Shown here: one piece after another, positions 11,680 to 24,249 of the stretch
Layout: the number at the start of each line of letters is the position of its first letter
How positions within the stretch are numbered: the first letter of the stretch is position 1
Origin: Megamerina dolium
Taxonomy: Eukaryota; Arthropoda; Insecta; Diptera; Megamerinidae
Length of the DNA stretch: 64,000 nt
Assembly: GCA_963854835.1 (NCBI GenBank)
Contig: OY978528.1
Span: 54,399,008 to 54,463,007 of the forward strand
Direction: 5' to 3'
The notes under the pieces: model-generated
What the model was told of the DNA's origin: nothing
The model's input: only the letters and a program-made list of their open reading frames with translations
The model's database searches: none
Translations under genes and position numbers: made by a program

Positions 11680-12592
11680 TAACGGGTGATTTCTTTTCTT
11701 TTTGTTGCATGAGATCTTTCGATAGGTATATTTATGGTTTGACAGATGAGAATTGTCAAACTGTGTTGACATTTCTGTTCAGTAAAATTTACTATTTCAT
11801 CATGAATCGTTTAGCACCAGAACAGCGCTTCCAAATTGTGGAATTTTATTTTTAAAAAAAAATAATTCTATTTGAGAAGTTCATAGAGGAATTCATCGCT
11901 TTTATGGTCATAATAATTTCTGGTTAAAAGGTTACGTTAATAAACAAAGTGCAATGTATGGAGTGAAACCATACTCAAGTTGTCATTGAATCACCATTAC
12001 ATCCATTCAAATTGACTATTTGATGTGGTTTATACGCTGGCGGCATCGTCGGTCCTTATTTCTTTCGAAATGAGGAAGTAGCTGCCGTTACGGTGAATGG
12101 CGAGCGTTATCGAGCCATGCTAACTGACTTTTCGTTTCAACAAATTGTTCAGCTAAACATCGACGACATTTGGTTTCAACAAGATGGAGCTACATGCCAT
12201 ACAGTGCATGCAACAATCGAGTTATTGCAAATTAAATTTGGTGAAAAATGCTTTCCAGAGACGGCCCTGTTAATTAGCCTTCTCATTCATGCGATTTAAC
12301 GTCTCTCTTGGCTACTTTTTACGGGGATATGTTAAGTCAACTCTTGAAGCATTGGAAGCAAATATTCAAACCATCACTGACGAAATACTGCAAGATTTGT
12401 CCAGATTTATTTGTAAAAGTTGTCAAAAAGTCGACTGATTGAATGGAGCAAGTAAGGTGTAACCTGGGTGACAAATACCCAAAATCATATTTTGAAAATA
12501 AATGACATGAAATTATCTAACAGTTTAAAATACAAAAATTTTTTTTATTTCAATAATATTTCTTTCTTTTATATTGGTTCAGCCACCCGTTA
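11680..12592 (+). mobile_element. Tc1/mariner-superfamily element with decayed transposase
   Basis: Bounded by short inverted repeats, TAACGGGTG at the left (11680-11688) and CACCCGTTA at the right (12584-12592), each flanked by TA as expected for this superfamily. A piece of the transposase N-terminus (MNRLAPEQRFQIVEFY, from 11802) is followed by a large deletion. The catalytic part then reads GGIVGPYFFRNEEVAAVTV, NGERYRAMLTDF and DIWFQQDGATCHT with the second Asp present. The third catalytic position reads LGYF instead of the family's LDYF (GGC at 12310-12312), beside a frameshift. The end reads GYVKSTLEALEANIQTITDEI. About 0.9 kb is left, so it is internally deleted and cannot encode an active enzyme. 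Confidence 0.75.
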
Positions 12593-14584
12593 TACATTTC
12601 AATGACTTTATACTTTGGAATTATGTAAATCCACTGGTTCACTAATTCTAATAATTCGACAGAATTTTTTCAGGAAAGATAATATTTTGTTTGTTCAATT
12701 GGTAATTGGAAAGAGTTGAGTCACACATTTGTTTTGCCTTTATATGTTGCCTTTCTATTTATTTTATTTTATGTCCTTTATTATAAAATCTGAATTTGTC
12801 GTCCTTAATGGAAAACACTGCACTAGCATATAATTTACGCAATATTATTTATAGAATTAATATGAATCCCTTCTCGAATTCGTTTGATTTTTATGCGATA
12901 TGCATGCCCATTTAATTCTGCTAATGATATGATAAAAATACTCCATCCAGTAGCACTACTTCAATTATCACAAGTAAATACGAGCCTAAAGGTATATATA
13001 ATTTTGAAATAATGTGTGCACTCGCTGAAAATTGTTTATAAGGCAGAGATAGCAATATAACATATGTGTGTTTATATAAAATAATATTATGAAAGCCCAC
13101 AACAGAAATTAATTGATTAATTAACTTCAATAAATACAAATAAATATATATACATATTGTAGTATGTATATATATTTATTTATACAATGAAAAATTATAT
13201 ATTGTATATTTTTAAATTAATTTTAATTGCTATTTATTAAAATTAAATATGTGCAAGTATTTGTTTAACATATACTTGTAGGAGTATGTAATACAAGAAT
13301 AAATAAATAAAATAAAATGGTAAACAACACAAACTAAACAAATTGAAATTATTCTCCACAAGGTTGTACGTCATCTTCTGCATGTAAACATGTACAAGTC
13401 GATGATGACAAATTGTATGATAAATAGTTGAAATCAGAGTAACCACTATCAAATAATGTTTGCATCATGTATTGTTGACAATGATGATGTTGATGCTGAT
13501 ATTTATTGTTGTTGTTTATTGGGATGACCCAATTGTGGTGATAATCAATAGAATATGCACTACAATATGTATTGGATAATGCATCATAAAATAAAATTAA
13601 TTAAACAACAGATGCCATTGCAATAGCACAAGTATTGTATGAAAGAGGATGTGATTAAATAGCAAAAATTTTGTGACAATCATTTACCCCCAACCTGGTA
13701 TATGAGTATCAATAGAAAAACGAAATAAATATGGATTAATTTTGAATATAAAAATATATTTATCAACATTATTCCTCAGATACAAATTAATGAATGAACA
13801 CTTAAATTAATTAGGTGGACATTTTAGCAATCATAATGTACAAAATTTCGAATAAACTGTCATTAATTAAAATTCATATGACTTGCTTTTAACTCATATA
13901 AAAATATAAAATATGTATTTACTAACTGCATTGAAAATGGATTACAAAAATTAATAGAAACTGCAAAAACATGTTGTTCGTAACTCAAAGTAGCCAAACT
14001 TACATCATAATTGTCTTTTTGCAATGTCATTAAGGGTACAATGAATAAAATATGTAAAGTAAAATGACGAAGTAGAAAAATGCTTAAAAATATTTTAATA
14101 ACCCAAAATAAATGTATACATGAATATTCAAGAGTTAAAAATAACTACACAAAAAAAAAAAAATATATAATAAAAAAATAAAAAAAAAAAATAAATAAAT
14201 AAATAAATAAATAATTTCAAAATAATGAAGTAAGAAAATTGTCTAAAATATACTTAATATTATTGTTCTAGCAAATGTCTTATAATGAAATGCTTAAGTA
14301 ATAATTAATAATAAATTATATTTAAATAATAAATAGTTAAATCATGAAATTACTATAATTGGTTTCAAGAAATGGTGAAACTAATAAAAATTCATACAAA
14401 AAAAAAACTAAAAATACATCCATACAAAAAGAGAGAAAGTAGAAAGAAAGTAAATACTTAACAAATTCAATAGAAAAATATTTAATTTTGTTAAATAACA
14501 AATATTATTTACATATGAAATGAATAGTATTATGAAGATACATAATGAAATCCGACTAAGACCATTCTCGAATTCAAATCATAC
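12593..14584. other. Very AT-rich DNA, nothing recognised
   Basis: Includes an AAAT run at about 14191-14213 and long A tracts near 14150-14190. Minus-strand open frames at 12921-13139 and 13243-13452 are hydrophobic low-complexity translations of AT-rich DNA. Confidence 0.5.
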
Positions 14585-14608
14585 CAATATTATTATTATT
14601 ATTATTAA
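14585..14608 (+). repeat. ATT microsatellite at the 3' edge of an RNase H fragment
   Basis: Run of TAT/ATT triplets. On the minus strand it reads as TAA repeats right after the retroelement, which recalls the tails of I-type elements, though the coding end seems truncated before it. Confidence 0.7.
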
Positions 14609-15480
14609 CAGTGGGTACAGTGGCCTGTAAAATAACCACAAAGAATACGTAGGTCAGCTCTACCAAACGTGAGTATCTTTTTAGATATCCCTTTATTTGG
14701 GATTAGGAACTGTTTTGCTTGACGCTGCCCTATACTATTGTGCCAGTGTTCTGCAAATTTCTTTTGCTCCCATTTCCTGATCATCTCCTTGGCGTGGCAT
14801 CTAGCCAAACCACAGAAGGGTTCAGGGCAGATCAGGGGCTTTTCAGCGCTAATTTTGGCTAGTTTATAAGATATTTCGTTCCCCTCGTGTCCGTCATGGT
14901 CAGGTATCCACCTTAATACTACAGTAATTAGATTTCCTAGCTCATTTAAAAGGCTCAGACATTCATTTACTAATTTAGAGGTGATTGTGAAAGATTGAAG
15001 AGCTTTTAAAGCTGCTTGGCTATCTGATAATATATAAATGTGGGATCCTTGCATCATTCTTCGAAGACACTCCCGTACGCATATTTCAATGACATGAACT
15101 TTTACTTGGAAAATTGTTGGCTAAAAACCCATTGGGATTGATCGTCTGAATTTGGGGTCATAAATACCCGCCCCGGTTGCACCATCTTCCAGCTTCGACC
15201 CGTCCGTATACCAGACTTGTGAGCCTTGCTTGAAGGTGATTGAATCTTTTCTCCATGCTTCTCTTTCGCTTATAACGACTTCGAAGTGCTGGAAGTATTA
15301 TATTTTTGAAGCCAGTGTGTCCTCGGTAAATAAAATGGGGCTATTGGCAAAGTTTTCTAAAACTTACAAGCGCCCGGTTAGATTTCCACTTTTGTATTTC
15401 GAGATATCTCGCATCCTTAAGGCTCAGAAGCAGTCTTTGTTTTCAATTTAGGTAGGAAGTGGAGAGATGTGAAGAAGTAC
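14605..15480 (-). pseudogene. Non-LTR retrotransposon fragment: RNase H domain
   Basis: On the minus strand, from about 15215 down, the sequence reads VWYTDGSKLEDGA with the first RNase H Asp, then IYILSDSQAALKAL (third acidic residue), LRWIPDHDGHEGNE and KWEQKKFAEHWHN, ending in LRILCGYFTGHC. This is the RNase H and C-terminal region found in non-LTR retrotransposons of the I/R1/LOA group. The His-loop reads WIPDHDGHEGNE in place of the usual W-PGH-G--GNE, so it is altered. Upstream sequence to about 15480 should be the end of the reverse transcriptase but is too broken to read. The fragment stops abruptly in the C-terminus at an ATT repeat (14585-14608), which may be the element's own tail or a microsatellite. 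It is both 5' and 3' incomplete. Confidence 0.78.
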
Positions 15481-18451
15481 TCCCATAGCGTCTGTGGGAT
15501 ATGTGTTCATTACCACCACCACCATTACAAAATTATGTGCAAAACGGAAACGTGAAAGACACACCATACATAGTTTTGGATATCATATAACAATGTTTAA
15601 CAAAATATTATATGTAAGCTCAACGTAAATATGACAGCATGATAGTTAGTATAAAATTTAACTCAAATACAAATTTATCTAAATAAAAAATTTGTGATTT
15701 GCCAATTCTCTACAAAAAAAATAAAAACGTCACATCATTCAGGGCGATTCTATTAGTAATTTATTATAATGGTATTACAGCCCATTTTAGTTGTATTTTT
15801 TCCGCCTAAACCAGTTATCATAGATTTGGTACATCTACATTTAGGTTTATATGTACTAGGAATGTTAACCTCTACGGTTCCTAATGATCCCGAAATTTTG
15901 AGTTACATAAACAATCATCACAATGTTTAAATTACTTTAAAATACTATTTACAAAAAAAAATTAAGCATTAAATTTAAATACAATACTATGCATTTTATT
16001 TGTTGTAGAATATAAACTATAAAAAAAATATTTAAAAATACTATACAAATAATTAACAGAACCGTTTTCAATGCGAAACTAGTAGTACTAAAAGATTTGC
16101 ATTGGTTTGAAGCAATTTTGAATTAATTATTTCGCATAAAAAATCCACAAATTCTCAACCAAACCTCAAGAAAACCCACCATAAGTCTTTGAAAACGATC
16201 TAAAAGCTAAGAAGGAATGCAGGTAAAGTTCTTTTCAAGGTTCAGAGCTCTTACTTTTTTAAGGAATTAGAGAAATCAAAATTATGCATACATTTAGCCA
16301 TTTCAAAAAAGTTTATCCTCAAAATATTGTTTCAAAAATGTATTATATATATCCATACAATATGTAAAAATATATTTTGTTCCACATTTGTACACATATA
16401 AAGTGTATTGTTCGAAAATGGTCGATTTACAAATAATACTGTTTCAAAAGTGGATATTTGTGTGGATGATACTCGTACTATGAAAAGAAATATCATTCTA
16501 TTTTCAAAGTTTGAATATTTGATCGCTAGCTAGGGGTTTAAAGGTCATTATTATCATTCTTGTGTATTTCCGCGAGCAGCGCCATGCGGTTTCTTGAGTT
16601 CTTGGAATTCCGGGACAACCTTTAAACCGGAATTCTGGGATCCCAGTAACTAAGCATCGCTAATATACTTTACACATACATATGGACACATAGATGTTTC
16701 GGCAACTTATGCATACACACAACATAACTACGAGTACCATATCGTCATAGCCATCGTCATCGTTAATGCCGTTGTCTTATGTATTGCTATTTTCATTTTG
16801 TTGCCATTATTACATATCTACTATTGGGGCATCTCCGCATACACAAACGTTACAAAAGATACAACTAAAAGATAACTTCTAAATGAGGCAAATATTATGT
16901 GAGCGTGCGAAAAACTGGTTTTCGCGAAAGTCATTGGTGTTGGAGCTCACTGACGTTCATATATAAAATATACATGTGCACATGTGTGTACAGCAGCTGT
17001 AAAGTGTAAAAGGAAATACGAAAAAATAACAATTGTCGCCAGCACTTATACAAATTTGTTTTGTACATACATAGATGACTATTAACTTCAAAATATGTAT
17101 ATACTCTCATGTATATATGTACATATATGACACATATTAAAAAAAAAAACAGAACAAAAATGACAAAATTCTTATATTGTTACATGATTGAAAAATATTA
17201 TTTGAAGCATTTTTGACTCGATTATTATTATTATTATTATGTATAAATTGATATATACACATAAATGTATTTATGTTACTTATGTGGCCATTACAACCGT
17301 TCATAAATACATACATAAAACACATATACATATGTAATATAATTGTTGTTTATTATTTATTTCTCTCTTTATTTTCTGTTTTTCTTCCATTTCTACGCAT
17401 CTGATCATAATGTTTGATTTATGAATAAAACAGTAAACTGGTATGGTACAACCACAACAACAACAACAATACAAATAACAACAATAATAAAAGCACAACC
17501 ATATACGCGTAGATGTGTGTAGGCATCTCTGAATGTAACAAAGGCAAATCTATGTATTTTTTTTATATTGTATGTAAATTTCTCTCCCATACACACGCAC
17601 AAATACTAAATCTAAGCATAAACTCTTTACTGCTATCGTCTCTCAAATACTCAAAACTCGCTCAGTAATATTTTACAAAGTTGCCAACTAAACATTTTTC
17701 CACTTTGAATATTATCAAGTTCGCACTCTATTTAATTGTTGTAGTTCAGTTCAATTTCAGCTATTGACTCCAGCTTCAACTTCATTTATTGTATTCTTTT
17801 TTGAACAACAAATAAATAAATAAAATAGTTACACAACCTCTATGATTTTAGACGAAATTCCATAACTGGAATGCGAGAAAACCTGCATCGGCCTTATTGC
17901 TTCTGTAGACTTACAACATCATGCACTACTTGCGTTGCTTGCCAAGTTAATAATTTTCATGTTATTTTCTGGAACTTTGTATTTGATAAAATTACATGTC
18001 AAATGACAAATAAAAGAAAAACCAAAAAAAAAAGAATATTTTATTCATTTCAGATCGATTCACTTATACCCTGCTTTTGAAAAGCCAGCAAATGGGCTGC
18101 ACAAAATCAGTATTTCTCAATTTATCAATTACGGCCAATGCCCCAAAAATTGGCAACCCTGATGATTCGAATTTACCCGCTTGTTTTCATACTAAAAAAA
18201 ACTCTCTAGTATTTCATAAAATTTCACTCAAAGCGAACATAAAATCAATACAAACAAATATATATCATGAGAGAAATTACTTGCAGAACAAATACTTACA
18301 AAAAACTTTACGCACGAGTAAGTAATAATGTCTGTCTGGACTTGAATTGGAGCCGAAATGTCAAACAAGAAATTTCATATGTTTTAGAATAAATATGAAT
18401 GAGTTAAGAGATACATAATTTAATTAAATTGATTTCCTTCAAAACAAACAT
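15481..18451. other. AT-rich DNA, no gene; small inverted repeat
   Basis: GGTTTAAAGGT at 16535-16545 is matched by ACCTTTAAACC at 16618-16628, enclosing a less AT-rich 72-bp stretch with GGAATTC motifs. An ATT run lies at 17221-17240. Several minus-strand open frames near 17137-17602 are poly-Cys/Val translations of ACA repeats. I see no gene. Confidence 0.45.
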
Positions 18452-18454
18452 TAA

Positions 18455-18571
18455 GTGCCATTTTCACAGCAGCAAGTTTAACTCATAGAATAGAGTAACT
18501 AGCACTTTTGCTACTGAAAACTGTGAGTTAACTCGATTCTGTAAGTCAACTTGCTACTATGAAAATGGCCC
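18455..18571. mobile_element. Near-palindromic MITE flanked by TAA
   Basis: Starts G(T)GCCATTTTCACAGCAGC and ends GCTACTATGAAAATGGCCC, so the ends are inverted repeats that continue almost to the centre (AAGTTTAACTCATAGAAT against ATTCTGTAAGTCAACTT). TAA flanks both sides (18452-18454 and 18572-18574). A 3-bp TAA/TTA duplication is the mark of PIF/Harbinger elements, which makes that superfamily the first candidate. It has no coding capacity at 117 bp. Confidence 0.7.
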
Positions 18572-18694
18572 TAACTCAACATCATTAGTAGAGCATTTTT
18601 CTCAATTACTTATATATTTAAAATCATAAACGTATTTTTTACGTGTTCCTAAACCAAAGCTTTTCTAATTAACTTCAGATATTCAACATTTAAT

Positions 18695-18997
18695 TCAGTG
18701 GGTGCCGTAGCTCGGTAGGTCGTGGGTTCAATCCCCGACTGAAGTATAACAAATTTAATATCGAAAAGATTTTCCTTCCTGCAGTAACAATTTCCCATGG
18801 AAAAGTTTCTACAAGAACTCTGTGACAAAGCTCAGAAAAAGTGATGTCGCAAGAGTTCTGCCGTTCGGAACCGGCTAAAATAAATAGGTCCCTTCTAACA
18901 CTGTCCAAAATTTGACACGCAGAACAGTAGTGAAAGAGAAGCATGGCCAAGAGCCCTTCGGGGCTTATAAATGCCACATATTTCCTATTTTTTATTT
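18695..18997 (+). mobile_element. SINE copy, nearly full length with a shortened head
   Basis: GGTGCCGTAGCTCGG (from 18701) joins directly to GGTCGTGGGTTCAATCCCC, so the tRNA-like head lost the segment between its A and B boxes; the B box is at 18725-18735. The body follows (CTCTGTGACAAAGCTCAG, GATGTCGCAAGAGTTCTGCC, TTCGGAACCGGCTAAAATAA) and the tail ends GCCCTTCGGGGCTTATAAATG then TATTT repeats. ATTCAACATT(T/C)AAT flanks it at 18681-18694 and 18998-19011 with one mismatch, a likely 14-bp target duplication. Confidence 0.8.
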
Positions 18998-19011
18998 ATT
19001 CAACATTCAAT

Positions 19012-19689
19012 ATGTCGAATATTAAATAATACGCGAATATAATATTAATTTGAATATAATAACAACAACATCTTGGAAATTGATTAAACATCTACGAATT
19101 TTATGTTTGACTTTGTCTGATAACCTTGACTTCAAATAATGATAAAAATGTCAAAGATCTTTCTATATGAATTTTTTAGCAAATAAATTATACACAAATA
19201 TATGAATTAAAAATATAGAAAAGTTGTATATAAAAGACTACCAGAAATCTTAGAAAATAATTACCAATAAATCTATTCATATAAATTCGATTAGGATTGC
19301 TAATAATAATGCAAGTGAATATGTAATTTTGTAAAATTAACAGCAAAAAATATAGAATGTATAGATTAATAGAAATGCGGTGGGCTGGCTTGAAGTGGTA
19401 GGAATAAGTACATATCTCGAAATACCTGAAATAATAATGGTAACTTAATATACCTACGAATATAATGAAGGAAAAACGCGGCAAATATTGTATATCAGAT
19501 TTCAACGAGTGTCTCACTTGCGCAAAATCCCAGAGCAGCATAGAAAACATTTATGGCTGTCTGTTTTAATCGTTTTAAGTGCAATCTGGTTACGCTAGAT
19601 AGCGTTAGCAAGATAGGTTTTCGTACTAAATAAACTTTGTGATTCCTTGATCCTTGTTTGAGCACGCGTGAAAGATGGACACCAGTAAT
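19012..19689. other. AT-rich DNA, nothing recognised
   Basis: A minus-strand open frame at 19188-19550 translates to Tyr/Ile/Phe-rich sequence of no recognisable family; I regard it as chance. The region at 19495-19690 may include decayed mariner end sequence. Confidence 0.4.
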
Positions 19690-20545
19690 GAGAAAGTACG
19701 CCATATTTACAGTTTTTCTTCGATAAAGGCGAAAACGCAAGCCAGACGGCTGAAAATGTGAATAGTGTTTATGATCCTGATACTGAAACAGCCAATCACG
19801 TGCAATTTTGGTTTCGTCGATTCCGTTTTGGTAATTTTGATGTCAACGATGCACCACGCTCTGGAAGGTCAATTGTTGAAAATATCGATAAAATAATGAA
19901 AATCCGTTTGGAACCATTTAAATAAGGCTTTTGGATACAAAAAGAAGCTCGATGTATGGGTGCCACACGAGTTAACGCAAAAAATCCTCATGAACCGAAT
20001 TTCCATCTGCGAATCGCAACAAAATCGATCCATTTCTGAAGCGGATGGTTATTGGTGACTACTATGAGCTGATCCCCTACAGCTAAACTTTTAATCCGGA
20101 CCTATACTGTCAACAATGAAGGAAACAATCGCCCAGAAGTGGCCAGCTTTGGCCAATAGGAGAGGAATTGTGTTCCATCAGGACAACTCTAAACCACACA
20201 CATCGATAGTGACTTTCCAGAAGCTCCGGGAGCTTGGTTGGGAGGTTCTTATGCATTCACCTTATAGTTCGGACCTGGCACCAAGTGATTACTACCTGTT
20301 CCTGTCTATGGCGAATGATTTTGCTTGTGAAAAATTCGCCTCAGATTGTGAAAATCGACTGTCCAAGTTTTTTGCCAATGGGGACGAGGGTTTCTATGAG
20401 AGTGGCATTATGAAATTACCTTCAAAATGACGACAAGTTATCGAACAAAACGGTGCATATTTGACCTAAATCGGATCATTCTAACTATGCTGAATAAAAC
20501 CTTCAATGCAAAACTAATGGATTTCTTTTTACTAGACCTTATACA
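19690..20545 (+). pseudogene. Mariner transposase pseudogene (DD34D), internally deleted
   Basis: The N-terminal part reads GEKASQTAENVNSVYD, then VQFWFRRFRFGNFDVNDAP, RSGRSIVENIDKI, and after damage RNKIDPFLKRM. Next comes GD, the first catalytic Asp, which joins directly to YYEL, so about 50 codons normally between them are gone. The C-terminal part is open from 20116 to 20430: RRGIVFHQDNSKPHTS with the second Asp and SSDLAPSDYY with the third, 34 residues apart as in mariners. It continues as FFANGDEGFYESGIMKLPSK. The catalytic aspartates survive but stops, frameshifts and the deletion kill the gene. Same mariner group as 590-1260. Terminal repeats were not identified. Confidence 0.8.
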
Positions 20546-21436
20546 ATAGAAGCAGCTCTGTACATATCACATATTTTGTTGTGATTAGAAAACTTGACCT
20601 CTTTTGTAAGACCACTAAATACTCGTATACAATCAAGTTAACGACAAAATAAAATGTGAAATCGCAAAATAAAATTTTAAATAAAACTCTTGTAGTCTTT
20701 TAGGCGCTTACGACTAGTAGGACTGCACTGCCACTGCATTATCGTAGAGCTTGTTAGCAAACTTTAGGAAACTATTTTTTGAACAATCAGTAGCATATGA
20801 AAATTATTTGCCATACAATGTTATATCTTTCAGTTATTAGCTTAAAATCATATTGTATTTAACATATTATATAGTATACTTTTAGATGCGCTCAATTAAA
20901 TTTGTATATTTAATTGCATAACTACAAACAAACAAAAAACATTGTGGTAAAACTAATTAAAATAAGTACATACTGTTATATGCCACATAACATACAAACA
21001 ACGGTGAATTCATAAATATGTATGTAGGTATGTGTGTGTCAAATTTATTAATTGGAGCAAAAAAAGGAAACACTATCGCAAAAATTTTCCATATACTATA
21101 ATATAGTAAATAAATATATAGAAAACTAAAAGTTTCATTTCAATTTAAACATATATTTTTTAACGTAGCTTAAATCAATAATTTCTGTTTCAATGCCGAG
21201 CAACAAAAATTAATCTAAATATTTTTATTAATTATTATTTTTTTTTTAATATAACACTGTTGTGAATACTGTAAGTAGAAAATGATTGCCAAAATATATT
21301 ACTTTATATTACTTTATAATAAAAAATAAAAAAACATGAGATTACGTTAAAAAATTATATATAAATTTCGATTCATACAGCACCATATGAAAGATAATCA
21401 ATATTTAAATTTGACTTAAATAGTGCTCTTAAATAT
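20546..21436. other. AT-rich DNA, nothing recognised
   Basis: Poly-A and ATGT-type motifs only. Confidence 0.45.
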
Positions 21437-21989
21437 AAGGTGCGACAAATATGTATTAAGACTCGAACCATATCTCAGCAACCAAGCGCGCAATCTATGT
21501 GTGAGTACATGCGTTTTGAAGCTTCAATCATCCTCTACTAACTGTCAAAATGGCGTTTGGTTGACATTTAATGTTTGTTGACATTCATTTTACAGAACGT
21601 GTTCGTTTGATGTTGAAATTTTAACATGAAATTTAACACACAGCACTCATTGTTCGTCAATTTTTGGCTCGGAATCAGGTCTGTGTGTTGAATCACCCGC
21701 CGTATTCACCTGATATGGCACCGTGCGACTTCTTTTTGGTCCCAAAACTGAAATTGAAGTTGAAAGGATGATGATATTTAGACCATACAACGAGCTTCGA
21801 CGAGGGCACTGGAGGCAATTCCGAAAAATTAGCTGGAACACGCGTTTGAATCACTATTAAATTGATGTAACAAGTGTATTGAGTCCGGAGGAGAATATTT
21901 CGAACAAATATACCGAAAAATTAGCAGATATCGTGTTTTAATTGTGTTTTCTAAAGGCAGTCTTAATACATAATTGTCGCACCGTGTAT
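21437..21989 (+). mobile_element. Internally deleted mariner-type element with inverted repeats
   Basis: The left end reads GGTGCGACAAATATGTATT (from 21439) and the right end, reversed, reads GGTGCGACAATTATGTATT (to 21984), both followed by AAGACT, so the inverted repeats are about 26 bp with one mismatch. Only the end of a transposase survives inside: HHPPYSPDMAPCDFF with the third catalytic Asp, then PKLKLKLKG and a stop, at about 21695-21770, and a decayed C-terminus ending GEYFEQIYR-like. The N-terminal and central parts are missing. At about 553 bp this is a non-autonomous deletion derivative. It differs from the other mariners here. Confidence 0.75.
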
Positions 21990-23969
21990 ATAATGTTTAT
22001 TTTGTGTTAATACGAAAATTCTTTTTCATAAATTCAATGGACAAAATTTTCAAAGCAGCATATGTGTATAATCTAAAAGAAATCAAAGGAATTTACATAA
22101 AAAATGTATAAAACCAGCAAAAGAAAATTTCCAGTCTACTTAACACTTTCTAAAAGAATGTACATATTTCTGTTCTCTTCTTTTATCTGTGTACTTATGC
22201 ATAAGAACTCCTCAAAGTGTAGAAGGAATGCCATACTATGTACATATGGTATTATAAAAATCTCATCGAAATTCAGGAGACAGGAAATATGTACGTATAA
22301 GTATACTACGATATATGTACAGGAGGTTTTTCCAAACGACACTACAGGTGAACGCATGCTTGCATTAAGTAACCACAACACAAAAAACACTTGACATTAG
22401 TAAATGTGTACCTAAGTACGAGCAAGTACATTGAGTACTTGCACTACTCATTGAGTAAGTGAGTCAGTAAGAATAACTAAAAAGAAATTCCATGTTTTTG
22501 TTTTGTTTTTTATTGTACTAAAAATTGTCTAAGGTAAATGTACGGAAATGTTTGCTAAATCTATTCATTACTAGTGTCCGTAAGGTTGCATATTCGAGTG
22601 TATATGTATTTCTGACAGCTAAAAAGAGTAACACGGAAGTTAGTTCAATGCGAACAAGATGTCAAACATGTTACTTGTTTGCATTGCCATTTTAAAAAAC
22701 AAAAATGGGAAAATGTGTAAAATTGTCTGATTAAATTTTAATGGAGTGTCAAATAAAAACAATATCTCAGATCTTACTGTAGTATATCTATGTATCGTAT
22801 ATATCAAGATTATATGCTAGGGTAATTTGAAAAAATTTTGAAGAGTATATGAAAATGCATGGTGTGTTTCTGAGAGTAATGTTATCTCATATAATCATGT
22901 CATTGAGATATTGTATATTCTTCAGCTACAATATTTTCAATGAACATAATAAACGCCAAGAAATATGCTACAAAAAAAATATTAAATGATTGCCATTTTC
23001 GTAAAACATTTCATAATGTGTAAAATTTAAGGTAAAATTTACATATACTCAAAACTATAGCTATTGTATATTGTAGTATAAATAACTAAGTGTATATGAG
23101 ACAATTTTTTTTCTTTACGTTTTCATGCACTTATATTAGACATTCAATCTTAGAAGGCGGCAAAAAACTTTTAACAAACTTGAAAAAAAAAAATTAAAAA
23201 GTATTTTAAATGGCTTATAGCCAACAAATGATATACGTGTACTATATGCATGATTGCCAAATGAAATGGTGTACTCGAAAAAAAAAAAAGTAAAATTAAA
23301 TGTTATGAAAAAGGCCATTCGTACATATGTACATGTGTAAGATAGTGATTTGAAGAACAACACAACAAAAAACATAGATAAATACATAAAAACACATAGT
23401 TTGAGGGTGCTGTAATTTTAAATTTTATGGCATTGAATATAAATACTCGTTCGTATTATATGTATGTGTTGTACGTTATGTTGATATAGCAATATGAGTA
23501 ATTTTATGCGATAACATTTTGCCAACCTAAAACTTGCAGAGATATCTTTTTCATTCGAGAAATTGTTTGGAGTGTAGTGTAGTTAGTGTTGCTCCTTGTC
23601 AAATAATATAAGCGTGTATATATTGTAGTAATATAATCTATACGCATAATATAAAACCTTAAACTTCTCAACATCAAAAAATACTTGCCGCTAAAAAAAT
23701 GGTCTAATACAAAACAAAATTACCGATTTTTAAGGTATAAATTTAACTTTAAGGATAATAGTAATAGTGAAAGAAAACTTTGAAATTCTTAACAATACTG
23801 GAAGATATTAGAAATATGCATATACATTAGACTTGTTGAAGAAAAAAAATTATTGGGATTTCCAGAGCATTATTTTTTAAACGAGAAATTTCTCTTAAGC
23901 CTATTTTTTTGTAGAGTTTTCTTATATTTAATCCAACTACCCAACAAACCAAATATGCTTTTAAAAATC
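21990..23969. other. AT-rich DNA, nothing recognised
   Basis: Opposing open frames at 22104-22394 and 22136-22390 overlap almost fully, show no family resemblance and are not supported as genes. The rest is A/T runs. Confidence 0.45.
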
Positions 23970-24249
23970 TTACAGTTAGTTAACATACGCAAATCTTAGG
24001 CTTGGAAAAAGCTTACGAAATTATTGTAAAAGGCTTAAAAATTATTATAGTATAAACAAAAGGGAAGCCTTGGGAAAAAATTCCTTGCAATAAGACTTTC
24101 ACAATCACTTGATTATTAATAAATAGCAACTATTGCAAGTAACACAGCTTACAGTAATGTTTATTTTCAATTAACAAAATAGCATTTTACAATAATTTCA
24201 CAAGCTTTTGACAAGCTTAAGATTAACGTAATATGTTAGCTTGCTGTAA
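23970..24249. mobile_element. Foldback element with inverted repeats of about 70 bp
   Basis: The left arm begins TTACAGTTAGTTAACATA (23970) and continues CAAATCTTAGGCTTGG and AAGCTTACGAAATTATTG. The right arm, read in reverse complement from 24249, begins TTACAGCAAGCTAACATA and continues TTAATCTTAAGCTTG and AAGCTTGTGAAATTATTG. The arms pair with scattered mismatches for about 70 bp around a 130-bp centre. No protein is encoded and no target duplication could be set. Confidence 0.6.

Noticed and set aside
18690..18977. Minus-strand 95-codon open frame
   Set aside because: It is antisense to a SINE copy; a similar peptide (RGLNP) arises antisense to the SINE at 60151, showing that it comes from the repeat.
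22104..22394. Overlapping open frames on both strands of 84-96 codons
   Set aside because: Low-complexity, Lys/Tyr/Ser-rich translations with no recognisable domain, splice signals or poly-A context; consistent with chance.
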